Assembly (NCBI GenBank): GCA_019114755.1
Contig: DXEW01000036.1
Location: 1 to 41,673, forward strand
Origin: Candidatus Borkfalkia faecavium
Lineage (GTDB): Bacteria; Bacillota; Clostridia; Christensenellales; Borkfalkiaceae
DNA: 41,673 bases
Direction of reading: 5' to 3'
A program made the position numbers and the translations under genes. Shown piece by piece: positions 21,683 through 31,959 of the stretch. The notes under the pieces are model-generated. The model saw nothing but the letters and a program-made list of their open reading frames with translations, did not search any database and was not told the origin of the DNA. Numbering within the stretch: position 1 is the first letter of the stretch; every line of letters begins with the position of its first letter.

Positions 21683-24067
21683 ATGAAAGCACCTCTCAGT
21701 TGGCTGAAAGACTATGTAGACATCGACGTCTCCGCGCAGGAACTGCAGGTAAAGCTCTTCTCCTGCGGGTTTGAAGTGGAAGAGCTCATCTACGTCGGCG
21801 CGGCGATCGACCGCTGCGTCGTGGGCAGGATCGAGCGCATCGAAAAGCACCCCGGCGCCGATAAATTGAAGATATGCCGCCTCAACTGCGGCGCATACGG
21901 CGAAGACATCCAAATCGTCACCGGCGCCGACAACGTGTTCGAAGGCGCCCTCGTCCCCGTGGCGCTGGAAGGGGCGTCGCTTGCGGGCGGCATCAAGATC
22001 AAAAAGGGCAAACTGCGCGGCGTCGAGTCGTACGGCATGCTCTGCTCGGGCGAAGAGCTGGGCATCAACGACGATTGGTACGACGGCGCCGACGTGTACG
22101 GCATCCTCATTTTGCAGGGAGACATCCCCCTCGGCACCGACATCAAGCAGGTAGTGGGGCTGGACGACTATATCTTCGATATCTCCGTCACCTCCAACCG
22201 CCCCGACTGCCAGAGCATCTACGGCATCGCCCGCGAAGTGGCGGCCGTGCTCAAAAAGCCGATCAGGCCCGTGCCCCTCAACTACAGCGTAGGGGATTTC
22301 GGCACCGCCGGGCGCGTAGACGTCAGCGTCCAAGACGCGGAGCGCTGCCCGCGCTATATCGCCCATTACGTCAAAGATCTGAAGATCGAAAAATCCCCCC
22401 TGTGGATGCGCCGCCGCCTGGCGCTGTGCGGGCTGCGCGCCATCTCCAACGTGGTAGACATCACCAACTTCGTCCTTTTGGAATTGGGCCAGCCCATGCA
22501 CGCCTTCGACCTTTCGCACATCGGCGGCAGCGCCATCTGCGTGCGCCGCGCGGAGGAAGGGGAGAAGATCGTCACCTTAGACGAAAAGCAATTCACCCTT
22601 ACGGCGGAAGACCTCGTCATCGCCGACGCCCAAAAGCCGGTGGCGCTGGCGGGCATCATGGGCGGGCTGAACAGCGGCATCGGCGAAGGCACCAAGGAAG
22701 TGCTGTTCGAGAGCGCCAAGTTCGAGCGCGCCGGCATCCGCCGCTCTTCCCGCCGCCTCGGCCAAAAGAGCGACTCTTCCGCGCGGTTTGAAAAGGGGGT
22801 AGACGCCTACACCACGGGCATCGCCATCAACCGCGCCCTCAACCTCATCTGCGCCCTCGGCTGCGGGCAGATCGCCTGCGACCGCTTCGACATCGGCGCC
22901 CCGCAGGAAGCGCCGCAGCCCATCCGCACCACCTTCTCCGCCATCAACGCCCTCTTGGGCATCGAGGTGCCGCGCGAGGAGACGGCAGACATCTTGGAGC
23001 GGCTGCACTTCAACGTCGATGCCGACGGAGACAGCCTCTCCGCCGTGCCGCCCGCCTTCCGCGAAGACGTAGACGGCTATCCCGACCTCGCCGAAGAGGT
23101 CATCCGCATGTACGGTTACGACCACATCGGCGGCACCTTTTTGGCAAAGGCTGCGGTCACCGACGGCGGCCTGACGGCGGCGCAGCGCACCCGCGAGCGC
23201 GCCATGCGCGCCCTGCGCGGGCAGGATTACAGCGAGATCATCACCTATTCCTTCATCTCGCCCAAAGACTACGCCCTGCTGCGCCTGGAGCAAGAGGAGG
23301 GGCGCGCCATCCGCATCAAAAACCCCATCGGCGAAGACATGAGCCTCATGCGCACTACGCTCGCCCCCTCCATGCTGGCGACCCTTCTGCGCAACATCCG
23401 CCGCGGCAACGAACACGCCCGCCTGTTCGAGCTGGCGAGCGTCTACCTCGCCAAGTCTCTTCCTCTGCAGGAAATGCCCGAAGAGCGCGCAACCCTGTGC
23501 GTGGGCGCCTACGGCGGGGAAGACTTCTTCACCTGCAAGGGCGCCTTCGAGGCGTTCGCGGCGGAGTTCGGCCTGCAATTTGCCTATGCCGCCGCCGAAA
23601 AGCCCTTCCTGCACCCCGGCAAGTGCGCCGCGGTTTTATTTGAAGGAAAGCAGGTCGGCTATTTGGGCGAACTGGCGCCCGACATCGCCGAATCTCTCTC
23701 CGTCGAGGTGCCCGTGTACCTGGGCGAACTGGACTACGCCGCCCTCGAAGAGGCGCTGCAGCGCTCGCTGCATTATGTGCCGTTGCCCAAGTTCCCCGAA
23801 GTCAAGCGCGATCTGGCTCTTGTCGCGGAGGATAGCGTGCTCTGCGCCGATGCCGAGGCGGTCATCCGCGCCGCCTGCAAGTTCGTCTCCGCCGTGCACC
23901 TGTTTGACGTGTACCGCGGCGAGCAGGTAGGGGAAGGGAAAAAGAGCATGGCGTTCTCGCTCACCTTCACCCCGCACGAAAAGGCCATCTCGCCCGAAGA
24001 CGCCGACGGCTACGTCAAGCGCATCCTCAAAGAGCTGCACGCAAAACTCGGCGCCACGCTGCGCTGA
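21683..24067 (+). CDS. pheT: Phenylalanyl-tRNA synthetase beta chain
   Basis: This is the large subunit of PheRS, with tRNA recognition and editing functions. The 794-residue length is normal. Domains in order: the EMAP-like tRNA-binding domain (about 40-150, GRIERIEKHPGADKLKICRL), the B3/4 editing domain (about 205-390), B5 (about 400-475), the inactive synthetase core, and the C-terminal ferredoxin-like anticodon-binding domain (about 700-794, ending in LKELHAKLGATLR). The start ATG is set by aaggaggg and family similarity (MKAPLSWLKDYVDI). The last codons, with the stop, are duplicated downstream of the gene, so the true end has been copied as non-coding repeat. Confidence 0.98.
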   Translation: MKAPLSWLKDYVDIDVSAQELQVKLFSCGFEVEELIYVGAAIDRCVVGRIERIEKHPGADKLKICRLNCGAYGEDIQIVTGADNVFEGALVPVALEGASLAGGIKIKKGKLRGVESYGMLCSGEELGINDDWYDGADVYGILILQGDIPLGTDIKQVVGLDDYIFDISVTSNRPDCQSIYGIAREVAAVLKKPIRPVPLNYSVGDFGTAGRVDVSVQDAERCPRYIAHYVKDLKIEKSPLWMRRRLALCGLRAISNVVDITNFVLLELGQPMHAFDLSHIGGSAICVRRAEEGEKIVTLDEKQFTLTAEDLVIADAQKPVALAGIMGGLNSGIGEGTKEVLFESAKFERAGIRRSSRRLGQKSDSSARFEKGVDAYTTGIAINRALNLICALGCGQIACDRFDIGAPQEAPQPIRTTFSAINALLGIEVPREETADILERLHFNVDADGDSLSAVPPAFREDVDGYPDLAEEVIRMYGYDHIGGTFLAKAAVTDGGLTAAQRTRERAMRALRGQDYSEIITYSFISPKDYALLRLEQEEGRAIRIKNPIGEDMSLMRTTLAPSMLATLLRNIRRGNEHARLFELASVYLAKSLPLQEMPEERATLCVGAYGGEDFFTCKGAFEAFAAEFGLQFAYAAAEKPFLHPGKCAAVLFEGKQVGYLGELAPDIAESLSVEVPVYLGELDYAALEEALQRSLHYVPLPKFPEVKRDLALVAEDSVLCADAEAVIRAACKFVSAVHLFDVYRGEQVGEGKKSMAFSLTFTPHEKAISPEDADGYVKRILKELHAKLGATLR

Positions 24068-24140
24068 AAAAGATGCAGGCAAAACTCGGCGCCACGCTGC
24101 ACTGAAAAAGCTGCGGCAAAGCCGGGCGCAAAGCTGCGTT
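24041..24140 (+). repeat. Tandem copies of the pheT 3' end
   Basis: gcaaaactcggcgccacgctgc, which encodes the last pheT residues, starts at 24041 inside the gene and again at 24079 after the stop (38-base period). A more degenerate third copy starts near 24115. The copied block includes an in-frame stop equivalent. Confidence 0.92.
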
Positions 24141-24188
24141 AAAGCAAAAACGCCGCGCCCGCGTTTGCAGTAAATATCGCAAAAAAAC

Positions 24189-24222
24189 CGCATCCGCCCT
24201 CTGCAAAGGGGGCGGATCTTTA
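24189..24222 (+). terminator. Probable pheST terminator
   Basis: gcatccgccc-tctgcaaag-ggggcggatc followed by the weak T stretch tttatat. It is the only good hairpin after pheT. Confidence 0.6.
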
Positions 24223-24292
24223 TATAAACAGAACTAAACGTTCACATATTTCTATCAAAATAAAAAATTTTTGTTCAATTTTCGCAAAAGTA

Positions 24293-24321
24293 TTGCAAAA
24301 TGTTTCTGTATGTGGTAAAAT
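24293..24321 (+). promoter_or_regulatory. Promoter of the pyrophosphatase operon
   Basis: TTGCAA (24293-24298), 17-base spacer, TAAAAT (24316-24321), about 23 bases before the ATG at 24345. Confidence 0.75.
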
Positions 24322-24344
24322 AGACAAGTGAAGGAGAGACGACT

Positions 24345-24881
24345 ATGAACATTTGGCACGACATTGCCCCCGAGCGCATCAAGAAAGAAGATTTCATGTG
24401 CTATATCGAGATCCAGAAGGGCTCCAAGAGCAAGTACGAGCTGGACAAAGAGACGGGCGTACTCAAATTGGACAGGGTGCTGTACACCTCTACCGTTTAC
24501 CCCGCCAGCTACGGCTTTATCCCCCGCACGCTGGCAGACGACGGCGACCCGCTGGACGTGCTCGTCTTGTGCAGCGAGCCCATCCTGCCCGCCACGCTGG
24601 TGCAGTGCTATCCCATCGGCGTCATCAACATGATCGACGACGGAAAGATGGACGAAAAGATCATCGCCATTCCCTTCCGCGAGCCGACCTACAACATCTA
24701 CAGCGACATTTCGCAGCTGCCCCGCCACATCTTCGACGAGATCAGGCACTTTTTCCAGGTGTATAAGGTGCTCGAACACAAGACGACGTCCGTGCGCGAG
24801 CTGATGGACCGCGAAAGCGCCGTGCAGATCGTGCAGAAGTGCATCGATAACTACGACCGGGAGATCCTCGGCAAAAAGTAA
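24345..24881 (+). CDS. ppa: Inorganic pyrophosphatase, family I
   Basis: The enzyme splits pyrophosphate from biosynthetic reactions to two phosphates in the cytoplasm, using Mg2+. The 178 residues fit family I. Visible active-site segments are [18 protein letters not shown] (near 22-39), [24 protein letters not shown] (near 52-75, with the DxxxPLD-type signature DGDPLDV) and [13 protein letters not shown] (near 97-109). aaggag precedes the ATG by about nine bases. It is first in a compact three-gene set (gaps of 24 and 4 bases) with an SGNH hydrolase and an isochorismatase-family hydrolase. Confidence 0.97.
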   Translation: MNIWHDIAPERIKKEDFMCYIEIQKGSKSKYELDKETGVLKLDRVLYTSTVYPASYGFIPRTLADDGDPLDVLVLCSEPILPATLVQCYPIGVINMIDDGKMDEKIIAIPFREPTYNIYSDISQLPRHIFDEIRHFFQVYKVLEHKTTSVRELMDRESAVQIVQKCIDNYDREILGKK

Positions 24882-24905
24882 AGCAACCAACGGGGGAGAC
24901 AAACT

Positions 24906-25511
24906 ATGAAGATCGTTTTCATCGGCGATTCCATCACCGAATGCGGCAGAGATAAGGCAGACCCGCAGTCCTTGGGCGACGGGTATGTAGCTATCCTGCG
25001 CGAAAAGCTGAAAAACCTGTACGAAGACGTCCGCTTTGAATTTTTGAACCGCGGCGTCTCGCACGACCGCGTGGCAGACGTGCAGGCGCGCATCCAAAAG
25101 GACGTGGCGGACGAGCATCCCGATATCTGCGTGGTGCTCATCGGCGTCAACGACGTGCTGCGCAAGTACGACGCGGGCGCCGCGCTCGACTTCGATGCCG
25201 TCGCCGCCTCGTATGAAGACGCGCTCAAACAGGTCAAGGCGTGCGGGGCAAAGCTCATTGCCGTCGAGCCCTTCCTGCTCGACGTGCCCTCCAAGCGCCG
25301 CCTGCGCGCGGATTTCAATACGCTGGTACATATCATCAGCGGCATCGCGGGGCAGTATGCCGATGCCTATGTGCCGCTGGACGAAATGTTCAACGGCGTC
25401 AGCCAGAGCGTGGGCGTGGCGGCGTACTCCGCCGACGGCGTGCATCCCACCCACCGCGCTTCCCGCCTGATCGCCGACAACATCATCAAAAAGATCAAGC
25501 TGTTTTTGTAA
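24906..25511 (+). CDS. SGNH/GDSL family hydrolase
   Basis: This is a small esterase or acylhydrolase, 201 residues. Block I is FIGDSITECG with nucleophile Ser9. The oxyanion Gly/Asn blocks follow (FLNRGVSHDRVADV and VVLIGVNDVLRKY), and block V, DGVHPTHRA, holds the catalytic Asp and His near residue 180. No signal peptide is present, so it acts in the cytoplasm, for example on acylated sugars. The gene follows ppa by 24 bases and is followed by the isochorismatase-family gene after four bases. The substrate is unknown. Confidence 0.93.
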   Translation: MKIVFIGDSITECGRDKADPQSLGDGYVAILREKLKNLYEDVRFEFLNRGVSHDRVADVQARIQKDVADEHPDICVVLIGVNDVLRKYDAGAALDFDAVAASYEDALKQVKACGAKLIAVEPFLLDVPSKRRLRADFNTLVHIISGIAGQYADAYVPLDEMFNGVSQSVGVAAYSADGVHPTHRASRLIADNIIKKIKLFL

Positions 25512-25515
25512 GGGA

Positions 25516-26037
25516 ATGGAAAGAGAAAAGAAGCTCCTCGTCGTCGTCGATATGCAGAACGACTTCATCGGCGGCGCGCTGGGCACACAAGAGGCGCAGA
25601 ACATCCTTCCCGCCGTGCGCGCCCGCATTGCGGACGCGCGGAAAGAGGGCGAAGAGGTCGCCTTCACGCGGGATACGCACGGGGAAGAGTACCTCTCCAC
25701 GCAGGAGGGGAAAAACCTGCCCGTACCCCATTGCATCGCGGGTACGGCGGGGCACGAGATCGCCGCGGGGCTTTGCCTTGCGGGCGAGCGGGTGTTCGAT
25801 AAACCCGCCTTCGGCAGCATCGAGCTCGCCGCCTATGTGAAGGAGCGCGGGTTTGCGGCAGTCGAACTTGTCGGCGTGTGCACGGATATCTGCGTCATCT
25901 CCAACGCCCTGCTCATCAAGGCGTTCTGCCCCGAGGCGGAAGTTTGCGTCCGCGCGGGCTGCTGTGCGGGCGTCACGGCCCAAAGCCACCAAACGGCGCT
26001 CGCTGCCATGCGCGCCTGCCAGGTCAAGATACTTTAA
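25516..26037 (+). CDS. Isochorismatase-family cysteine hydrolase (nicotinamidase-like)
   Basis: The 173-residue protein has the cysteine hydrolase triad of this family: Asp12 in VVVDMQNDFIGG, Lys96 in FDKPAFGS and Cys126 in GVCTDICVISN. Its size and DMQNDF start match clostridial nicotinamidase-like members, which convert nicotinamide to nicotinate for NAD salvage. The VCTDICV form is common there, but other amides are possible. A weak aaggg site lies in the overlap with the previous stop region. It is the third gene of the ppa operon and is followed by a strong hairpin. Confidence 0.88.
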   Translation: MEREKKLLVVVDMQNDFIGGALGTQEAQNILPAVRARIADARKEGEEVAFTRDTHGEEYLSTQEGKNLPVPHCIAGTAGHEIAAGLCLAGERVFDKPAFGSIELAAYVKERGFAAVELVGVCTDICVISNALLIKAFCPEAEVCVRAGCCAGVTAQSHQTALAAMRACQVKIL

Positions 26038-26062
26038 TACGTTTACGAGAGGGAAAATGCGG

Positions 26063-26096
26063 GCCGCCCGTTGCAAGCAATTGCACGGGCGGCTTT
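26063..26096 (+). terminator. Hairpin at the end of the ppa operon
   Basis: gccgcccg-ttgcaagcaattgca-cgggcggc followed by ttt. The T run is short, so termination may be weak. Confidence 0.55.
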
Positions 26097-26184
26097 GCGT
26101 ATGCTCTTTATTTAAGGAAGAAGGCGTGCGGGCGGCTCTGCGTATGTTCTTTTCTTTGAGAAAGAAAGCCGCGGGCGGCTTGAA
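26086..26184. repeat. 43-bp tandem repeat between convergent genes
   Basis: cgggcggctttgcgtatg starts at 26086 and again (one change) at 26129. The beginning of a third copy is at 26172. Each copy reuses the right arm of the preceding terminator hairpin. Confidence 0.88.
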
Positions 26185-26201
26185 GGAGAAGGCTCCCCGC
26201 C

Positions 26202-27413
26202 TTATCCGCCGAAGCGCTTGCGGTATTCGTTGGGCTGGCAGCCGGCGTACTTTTTGAACACGCGCGAAAAGTGGCTCTGCGAAGAAAAGCCGAGGTAGGC
26301 GCTGATGGCGGCGGCGGGCTTGTCGGTATAGCGCAGCAGCCGCTTGGCCTCGTCCGTCTTTTCTTTCAGGATAAAGTCGATGAGGTTCTGCCCCGTCTCC
26401 TGCTTGAACTTGACGGACAGGCGAGACCTGCTCAAAAACAGCGCCGCGGCGATCTGTTCGGTGGTGACGGGTTCGGAAAGGTGGCGGCGGATGTAGGCCG
26501 TCACCTCCAGCACCAGTTTGGAAGGGGACTCGACGGCGCGCAGCTTTTCCACCTGCTCCGTGTAGTCGAACACCATGTGGTACTGCAAATTGGTGATGCG
26601 CTCGGGCTCGTGCAGGAGCTCGCATTTTTGGATATAGGCGTCGCTGAGCGACAGCGCCTCTTCCACGTCCATGCCGCCGCGGATGGCGGCGCGCGATACC
26701 AGCGTCGCCGTGACGATAAAGGTATTCTTCATCTGCCGCAGCTGGTCGGCGGCCAAAACGCCGGGGCGTACGGCGGGGGCGGCCTTCGTCCATTGCCGCA
26801 GGGCGGCGGTGTCGCCGCGGCGGACAAAGTTGACGATGGTCTGTTCGAGGGCGAGGGTGTTGTGCACCGCCTGCGGGCCATGGATGTCCGCGTCGAAGTC
26901 CTGCCGGGCCTGTTCCGTCTCCCGCTGTCGTTTCAGCCCGCGCTGTTCGGCGTCGTAGATATAGATGTCGCCCAGTCCCAGCTTTTCGCCGTTCATGATA
27001 TAGTTGACGGTGCACAAGATCTGCAGCATGCTGTCCGGCGGCAGGGGCACGAGGCTCTTCATCCCCGCGATGAACTCGTCCGTCTCCTCGGCGGGCACGT
27101 CGCAGCGGAAGGCGAGCTCTTTCAGCGCCTGGTCGCCGCTCTTGATCTGTATCGAAGGCCCGATGACGATGCGCAGCTCTTCTCCCTCCGCCTCGCCCGC
27201 CACCACGCCGTAGTAGTGGAAGTGCGGGGTGATAAAATAGCCGACGTGCGGGCGCACGGCGAGGATCTGTTCCCGGTAGGCGCACATGGGGTCTTTGGGC
27301 AGGGCGACGACGGAGTGGTAAAATACCTGCGTTCCGCCGCGGAAGATGCGCACGGGGATGCCCGCCAGGTTGCCGATGACGGTGCACAGATACCTGTAAT
27401 CGATGTTTTCCAT
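26202..27413 (-). CDS. AraC family transcriptional regulator
   Basis: The 403-residue protein has an N-terminal sensor part (about 1-290) of the type seen in many clostridial AraC regulators (MENIDYRYLCTVIGNLAGIPVRIF). It ends with a complete two-helix-turn-helix domain: VTAYIRRHLSEPVTTEQIAAALFLSRSRLSVKFKQETG, then AISAYLGFSSQSHFSRVFKKYAGCQPNEYRK. The second part is the AraC signature. The ATG at 27413 follows ggagg at eight bases; the open frame extends further upstream without support. The gene is divergent from the GH3-GPH-esterase-GH78 operon and is its likely regulator, with the inducer sensed by the N-terminal part. Confidence 0.93.
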   Translation of the reverse strand: MENIDYRYLCTVIGNLAGIPVRIFRGGTQVFYHSVVALPKDPMCAYREQILAVRPHVGYFITPHFHYYGVVAGEAEGEELRIVIGPSIQIKSGDQALKELAFRCDVPAEETDEFIAGMKSLVPLPPDSMLQILCTVNYIMNGEKLGLGDIYIYDAEQRGLKRQRETEQARQDFDADIHGPQAVHNTLALEQTIVNFVRRGDTAALRQWTKAAPAVRPGVLAADQLRQMKNTFIVTATLVSRAAIRGGMDVEEALSLSDAYIQKCELLHEPERITNLQYHMVFDYTEQVEKLRAVESPSKLVLEVTAYIRRHLSEPVTTEQIAAALFLSRSRLSVKFKQETGQNLIDFILKEKTDEAKRLLRYTDKPAAAISAYLGFSSQSHFSRVFKKYAGCQPNEYRKRFGG

Positions 27414-27525
27414 CTCATTTTCCTCCAAAGATAAAACAATTATAATAGAATTAAAACAAATTTGCAAGACTTTGCAGTGAAAAAGTTGTATAATTTTTGT
27501 GAACAATGAACAAGGAGCAGTCTTT
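27414..27525. promoter_or_regulatory. Divergent control region of the AraC gene and the glycoside operon
   Basis: An AT-rich 112-base stretch with TATAAT on the plus strand at 27489-27494 (toward GH3) and TATAAT on the minus strand at 27439-27444 (toward the regulator). No good -35 box is placed 16-18 bases before either. That fits promoters that depend on an activator such as AraC, but no operator was identified with confidence. Confidence 0.5.
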
Positions 27526-29967
27526 ATGGATATCGGCACATTGCTCGCCGCGCTGAGCACGGAAGAAAAGGCGGCGCTCGTTTCGGGGACAGACTTTATG
27601 TACACCAACCCCGTGCCCCGCCTCGGCATCCCTTCTCTTCGCATGTCGGACGGCCCGCACGGCCTCAGAGTACAGGGGGAAGGGGGCGACAACGGCGTCA
27701 CGGGCAGCTTCCCCGCCACCGCCTTCCCCACGGCGGCGGCGCTCGCCTGCGGCTGGGACGAAGAAAACGCCCGCAAAGTCGGCCGCGCCATCGGCAAAGA
27801 GGCGCACAAATACGGCGTGCACGTCGTTTTGGGCCCGGGCGCGAACATCAAACGCAGCCCCACGGCGGGGCGCAACTTCGAATATTTTTCCGAAGACCCG
27901 TATCTTGCCGGCAAACTGGCGGCGGCGGAGGTGGAGGGCATCCAAAGCGAAGGCGTTGCCGCCTGCGTCAAGCACTTCGCCCTCAACAACGCCGAAAATT
28001 TCCGCTTTATGGGAGATTCCGTCGCCGACATGCGCGCCATGCGCGAAATATATCTGAAGGTGTTCGAGATCGTCGTCAGAAAGAGCCGCCCCGCGGCGAT
28101 GATGTGCGCCTATAACAAGATAAACGGCGAATATTGCAGCCAAAACAAGTGGCTTTTGACGGACGTGCTGCGCAAAGAATGGGGTTTTGACGGGCTTGTG
28201 ATGACCGACTGGGGCGCCATGCACGACCGCCTCGCTTCCCTGCGGGCGGGGCTGGACTTAGAGATGCCGGGCGACACCGCCGTCTGCCGCAGGCAGATCT
28301 TAGACGGCATCAAAGACGGCTCCCTCTCCATGGAAGATGTGGATAAAGCCGCCGCAAACGTGCTGCGCATGGTGGAAAAATACGCAAAGCAGCAGGAAGA
28401 TGACTGCGATTTTGCTGCAAACGACCGCCTTGCCCGCGAAGTGGCGGCAGACTGCGCCGTGCTGCTGAAAAACGACGGCATCCTGCCCCTTTCGGAAGAG
28501 GAAGAACTGTTCGTCTGCGGCGACCTGTTTGAAAAGATGCGCTACCAGGGCGCGGGCAGCTCGATGATCAACCCCATAAAGCTGACAACGCCCAAACAGG
28601 CGTTCGACGATATGGGCGTCAAATACACCTTCGCCCGCGGCTATGCCGAAAACGAGACGGCCGCAGAGCAAACATATATCGACGAAGCGCTGGCGCTCGC
28701 CGCGCCCTTCCCAAAGGCGGTCGTGTTCGCGGGGCTGACGGACTACGTCGAAAGCGAGGGCGCCGACCGCGAGAGCATGCAGCTGCCCGCAAACCAGCTC
28801 GCCCTCATCGAGGCGCTTTGCAGGGCGGGCAAACAGGTCGCCGTCGTCCTCTTCGGCGGCTCTCCCGTCGAACTTCCCTTTGCGGAAGAAGTGAACGCCC
28901 TTTTGAACATGGTGCTGCCCGGCCAAAGCGGCGGGGCGGCGTGCGTCGACCTCTTGTTCGGCAGGGCAGAGCCCGCGGGCAGGCTGGCAGAGACGTGGCC
29001 GCTGACCTATGCCGACGTTCCCTGCGCCGAAAGCTTCGCCAAGACGGCGAACGAGGTGTATAAAGAGGGCGTATTCGTCGGCTACCGCTATTATACGACG
29101 GCGGAAAAGAAGGTGCGCTATCCCTTCGGCTACGGGCTCTCCTATACAAAATTTGAATATTCCCATCCTTCCGTGACGTCGGACGGCGAAAAGATCACGG
29201 TGCGCTGCACGGTCAAAAACGCAGGCAATCGGCCGGGCGCGGCGGTGGTGCAGGTGTACGCGGGCCTACCCGGGTCGGCGATCTTCCGCCCCCTGCGCGA
29301 GCTGAAGGCGTTCAAAAAGCTGCGCCTCGCCGCAGGGCAGAGCGCCGCGGCAGAACTTTCCTTCCCCCTCTCCGACCTCGCCGTCTGGAATGTGAAGGAA
29401 GGCCGCTTTGCGGTGGAAGGGGGCGAATATGCGGTGGAGATCTGCACCGACTGCTGCACCCCCGTCTTTTCGCAGAAGATCGCCGCGGCAGGGGAATCGC
29501 TTGCGGGCGTCTACGCGGAAGAAGTGAACGCGGCATACCGCGGCTGCCGCATCGCCGTGACGGACGAATTGTTTGAAAGGATGAGCGGGCAGGCCATCCC
29601 GCCCCTTCCCCCCAAAAAGCCGATCACCATGGACAGCCGCTTTTCCGACCTTGCCGAGGCGGGGCTGATGGGGAAGATACTGCACGGCGCCGTGTTGAGC
29701 GTGGCAAGCGGGCAGATGAAAAGGGCGAAAAAGCTGCCCGCGGGCCCGGAGCGGGACAACAAGGTCAAAGGGGCGATGTTCCTGCGGCGCATTTTAGAGA
29801 GCAACTCGCTGACGTCGATGACGATGTGCGCGGGCAGCTCCTGCCCGTACAACTTCGCCCAAGGCTTCATGCACCTTGCCAACGGGCATCTCTGGAAGGG
29901 GATCAAGTGCTTCTGCACGAACATACAAGTGCCGAAATTGCCGAAAGAAAAGGAGGATAACAAATGA
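27526..29967 (+). CDS. Beta-glucosidase-type glycoside hydrolase, GH3
   Basis: This 813-residue cytoplasmic enzyme (no signal peptide) should remove beta-linked glucose or a similar sugar. The GH3 N-terminal barrel shows [36 protein letters not shown] and [11 protein letters not shown] with nucleophile Asp228. The second alpha/beta domain contains [11 protein letters not shown] and VLPGQSGG, and a fibronectin-III-like domain follows ([14 protein letters not shown] to [21 protein letters not shown]). About 120 further residues at the end are unusual for the family. The ATG at 27526 is chosen because of aaggag nine bases before; an upstream GTG is in frame. The gene overlaps the transporter by four bases. 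Confidence 0.95.
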   Translation: MDIGTLLAALSTEEKAALVSGTDFMYTNPVPRLGIPSLRMSDGPHGLRVQGEGGDNGVTGSFPATAFPTAAALACGWDEENARKVGRAIGKEAHKYGVHVVLGPGANIKRSPTAGRNFEYFSEDPYLAGKLAAAEVEGIQSEGVAACVKHFALNNAENFRFMGDSVADMRAMREIYLKVFEIVVRKSRPAAMMCAYNKINGEYCSQNKWLLTDVLRKEWGFDGLVMTDWGAMHDRLASLRAGLDLEMPGDTAVCRRQILDGIKDGSLSMEDVDKAAANVLRMVEKYAKQQEDDCDFAANDRLAREVAADCAVLLKNDGILPLSEEEELFVCGDLFEKMRYQGAGSSMINPIKLTTPKQAFDDMGVKYTFARGYAENETAAEQTYIDEALALAAPFPKAVVFAGLTDYVESEGADRESMQLPANQLALIEALCRAGKQVAVVLFGGSPVELPFAEEVNALLNMVLPGQSGGAACVDLLFGRAEPAGRLAETWPLTYADVPCAESFAKTANEVYKEGVFVGYRYYTTAEKKVRYPFGYGLSYTKFEYSHPSVTSDGEKITVRCTVKNAGNRPGAAVVQVYAGLPGSAIFRPLRELKAFKKLRLAAGQSAAAELSFPLSDLAVWNVKEGRFAVEGGEYAVEICTDCCTPVFSQKIAAAGESLAGVYAEEVNAAYRGCRIAVTDELFERMSGQAIPPLPPKKPITMDSRFSDLAEAGLMGKILHGAVLSVASGQMKRAKKLPAGPERDNKVKGAMFLRRILESNSLTSMTMCAGSSCPYNFAQGFMHLANGHLWKGIKCFCTNIQVPKLPKEKEDNK

Positions 29968-31880
29968 CGCAGGCAAACGCGCTGTCCGGCAGGGCCTGGA
30001 ACAGCAGGGTAAGATCGCAGAACGTGACGGGGACGGAAAAGTGGCTGGGCTACCTCGCAGGTCCCTGCGGGGCGCTGCTGTTCAACGCCGTCATGGCCAC
30101 CTATCTCAACGTCTATTATACCGACGTTTTGGGTTTGGGCGGGCTGTTCCTGGTCGTCTTCCCCGTCATCTCGAAAGTCATCGACGCCGTTACCAACGTC
30201 ATCATGGGGTATGTCATCGACCGCACCCGCACAAAGCAGGGCAAGGCGCGGCCGTGGCTGCTGCTCTCGGCGCCGCTGGTAGCGGTGACTGGCGTATTGC
30301 TGTTCGTGGTGCCGTCCGGCGACGACATATTGCAGATCGCCTGGGTGATGATCTCGTACAACCTGTACTATTCCATCGCCTACACCATCTATAACATGAG
30401 CCACAACCTCATGGTGCCGCTCTCTACCCGCAACACGGCGCAGCGCGGCGTGCTGGCGGTGTTCAACAACATTTCCACCATCATGATGAGCGGCATCGTC
30501 GTCGCCCTCGTCTTCCCCATGGCCGTCATGCCGGCGCTGGGCACCAGCAAGGGGCTGTGGATCGCCGTCATGTCGGTGCTGGCGTGCATCTCGCTGCCGC
30601 TGGTGCTGGTCGAATACTACTTCACCAAAGAGCGCGTCACGGCGGAGAGCAGCGGGCAGGAAGAAAAGAAGATACCCTTTGCGCTGCAATTAAAGGCGAT
30701 CTTCACCGATAAATACATGCTGCTGCTTTTGGGTTACTTCCTCTTGTACACCCTCACCTCGCAGCTGAAAAACGTGGCGCTGCCGTACTACTGCAACTAT
30801 GTATTAGGCACCTATTCGGACGGCATCACGCAGACGCTCGTATCCGTGCTCGGCGGCATCCCCATGGGCATCGGCATCTTCGCCGTGTGGCCGCTGGCGA
30901 AAAAGTTCGGCAAAAAGAACGTCACCGTGGCGGGCTTTGTCATCTACGCCGTCGGCTCCGCCGTCTGCTGGATGGCGCCTACAAATCTGCCTGTCGTCCT
31001 CGTCGGCCAGTTCATCAAAAACATCGGCGGCCTGCCCTGCGCGTATGTGTTCATGGCCCTGTTTGCCGACGCTTTGGATAATCTGGAATGGAAAAACGGC
31101 TTCCGCTGCGACGGCATCGCCATGTCCGCCTATTCGGTCATCATCACCGCCGCGGCGGGCCTGGTGACGGGCATCTTCAACGGCGGCCTCTGGGCGGCGG
31201 ACTATATCGCCCCCGAAACGGTCGCAGCCATGCCCGCCGTCACCGACGCCATTCAGAAGGTCATCACCAATGCCGACGGCACCTTCTCCGTCATCTATAA
31301 CCAGCCCGAGGCGGTCACTACCGTGTTCATCCTCTTCTTTGTGGGGCTGGAAGCCATTGCGGGGCTCGTGTATGCCGTAATGCTCCTTCCCGTGACGGTG
31401 GAAAAGACGGTAGATAAAAAGCTCGTCATCATCCGCGCCCGCCAGCGTGCCGCCTGCGAGGCGAGGGGCGAAGTCTGGGCAGAGCCGGAAGTGCGCGCCG
31501 CCGAAGAGCAGAAGCGGCTGGATGCCGAGGCGGAGGAATATTACCGCAAAGAACTCAAAGAGCGCTGCCAAAAGAAGGGCTTAGACTACGAGGCGGAGCT
31601 GGCAAAGCATACGGAGGCCCTCCGCGCCAAGGAGGAAAAGCAGGCGGAAAAAGAGCGCGCCGCCAAAGAGAAGGCGGCCAAAAAGGCGGAGCGCCTGGCG
31701 CAAAAGCGGGAGGCAAAGCTTGCCGCCATGACGCCCGAACAGGCAAGAAGGGCGCAGGAGCGCAAAGCCGCCCGCGAGGCGCGCGACGAAGCCGCCTGGC
31801 AGAGAGAAAAGGCCGCGGGCGAACTCGTCTACCAAAAGATGCAGACGCAGCTCGCAGCGGCAGAGGAGAAGGAACATTGA
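29964..31880 (+). CDS. GPH-family sugar:cation symporter with long charged C-terminal tail
   Basis: This 638-residue transporter belongs to the glycoside-pentoside-hexuronide group of the MFS and should import the substrate of the operon. About twelve helices span residues 25-475, with the family motif [15 protein letters not shown] near 88-102 and [12 protein letters not shown] before it. After the last helix ([13 protein letters not shown]) follows a tail of about 160 residues, very rich in Ala, Glu, Lys and Arg ([19 protein letters not shown] and similar). It is predicted to be a long cytoplasmic helix or coiled coil. Typical GPH proteins end shortly after the last helix. It overlaps GH3 by four bases (ATGA) and is followed by the first esterase. 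Confidence 0.94.
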   Translation: MTQANALSGRAWNSRVRSQNVTGTEKWLGYLAGPCGALLFNAVMATYLNVYYTDVLGLGGLFLVVFPVISKVIDAVTNVIMGYVIDRTRTKQGKARPWLLLSAPLVAVTGVLLFVVPSGDDILQIAWVMISYNLYYSIAYTIYNMSHNLMVPLSTRNTAQRGVLAVFNNISTIMMSGIVVALVFPMAVMPALGTSKGLWIAVMSVLACISLPLVLVEYYFTKERVTAESSGQEEKKIPFALQLKAIFTDKYMLLLLGYFLLYTLTSQLKNVALPYYCNYVLGTYSDGITQTLVSVLGGIPMGIGIFAVWPLAKKFGKKNVTVAGFVIYAVGSAVCWMAPTNLPVVLVGQFIKNIGGLPCAYVFMALFADALDNLEWKNGFRCDGIAMSAYSVIITAAAGLVTGIFNGGLWAADYIAPETVAAMPAVTDAIQKVITNADGTFSVIYNQPEAVTTVFILFFVGLEAIAGLVYAVMLLPVTVEKTVDKKLVIIRARQRAACEARGEVWAEPEVRAAEEQKRLDAEAEEYYRKELKERCQKKGLDYEAELAKHTEALRAKEEKQAEKERAAKEKAAKKAERLAQKREAKLAAMTPEQARRAQERKAAREARDEAAWQREKAAGELVYQKMQTQLAAAEEKEH

Positions 31881-31959
31881 GCACAGGGAAAAGTCCGTCA
31901 TCGAAAGATACGGCCTGCAGGGGCTGCGCAGATGAAAAATTTGCGGAAGGAGAACGCGG

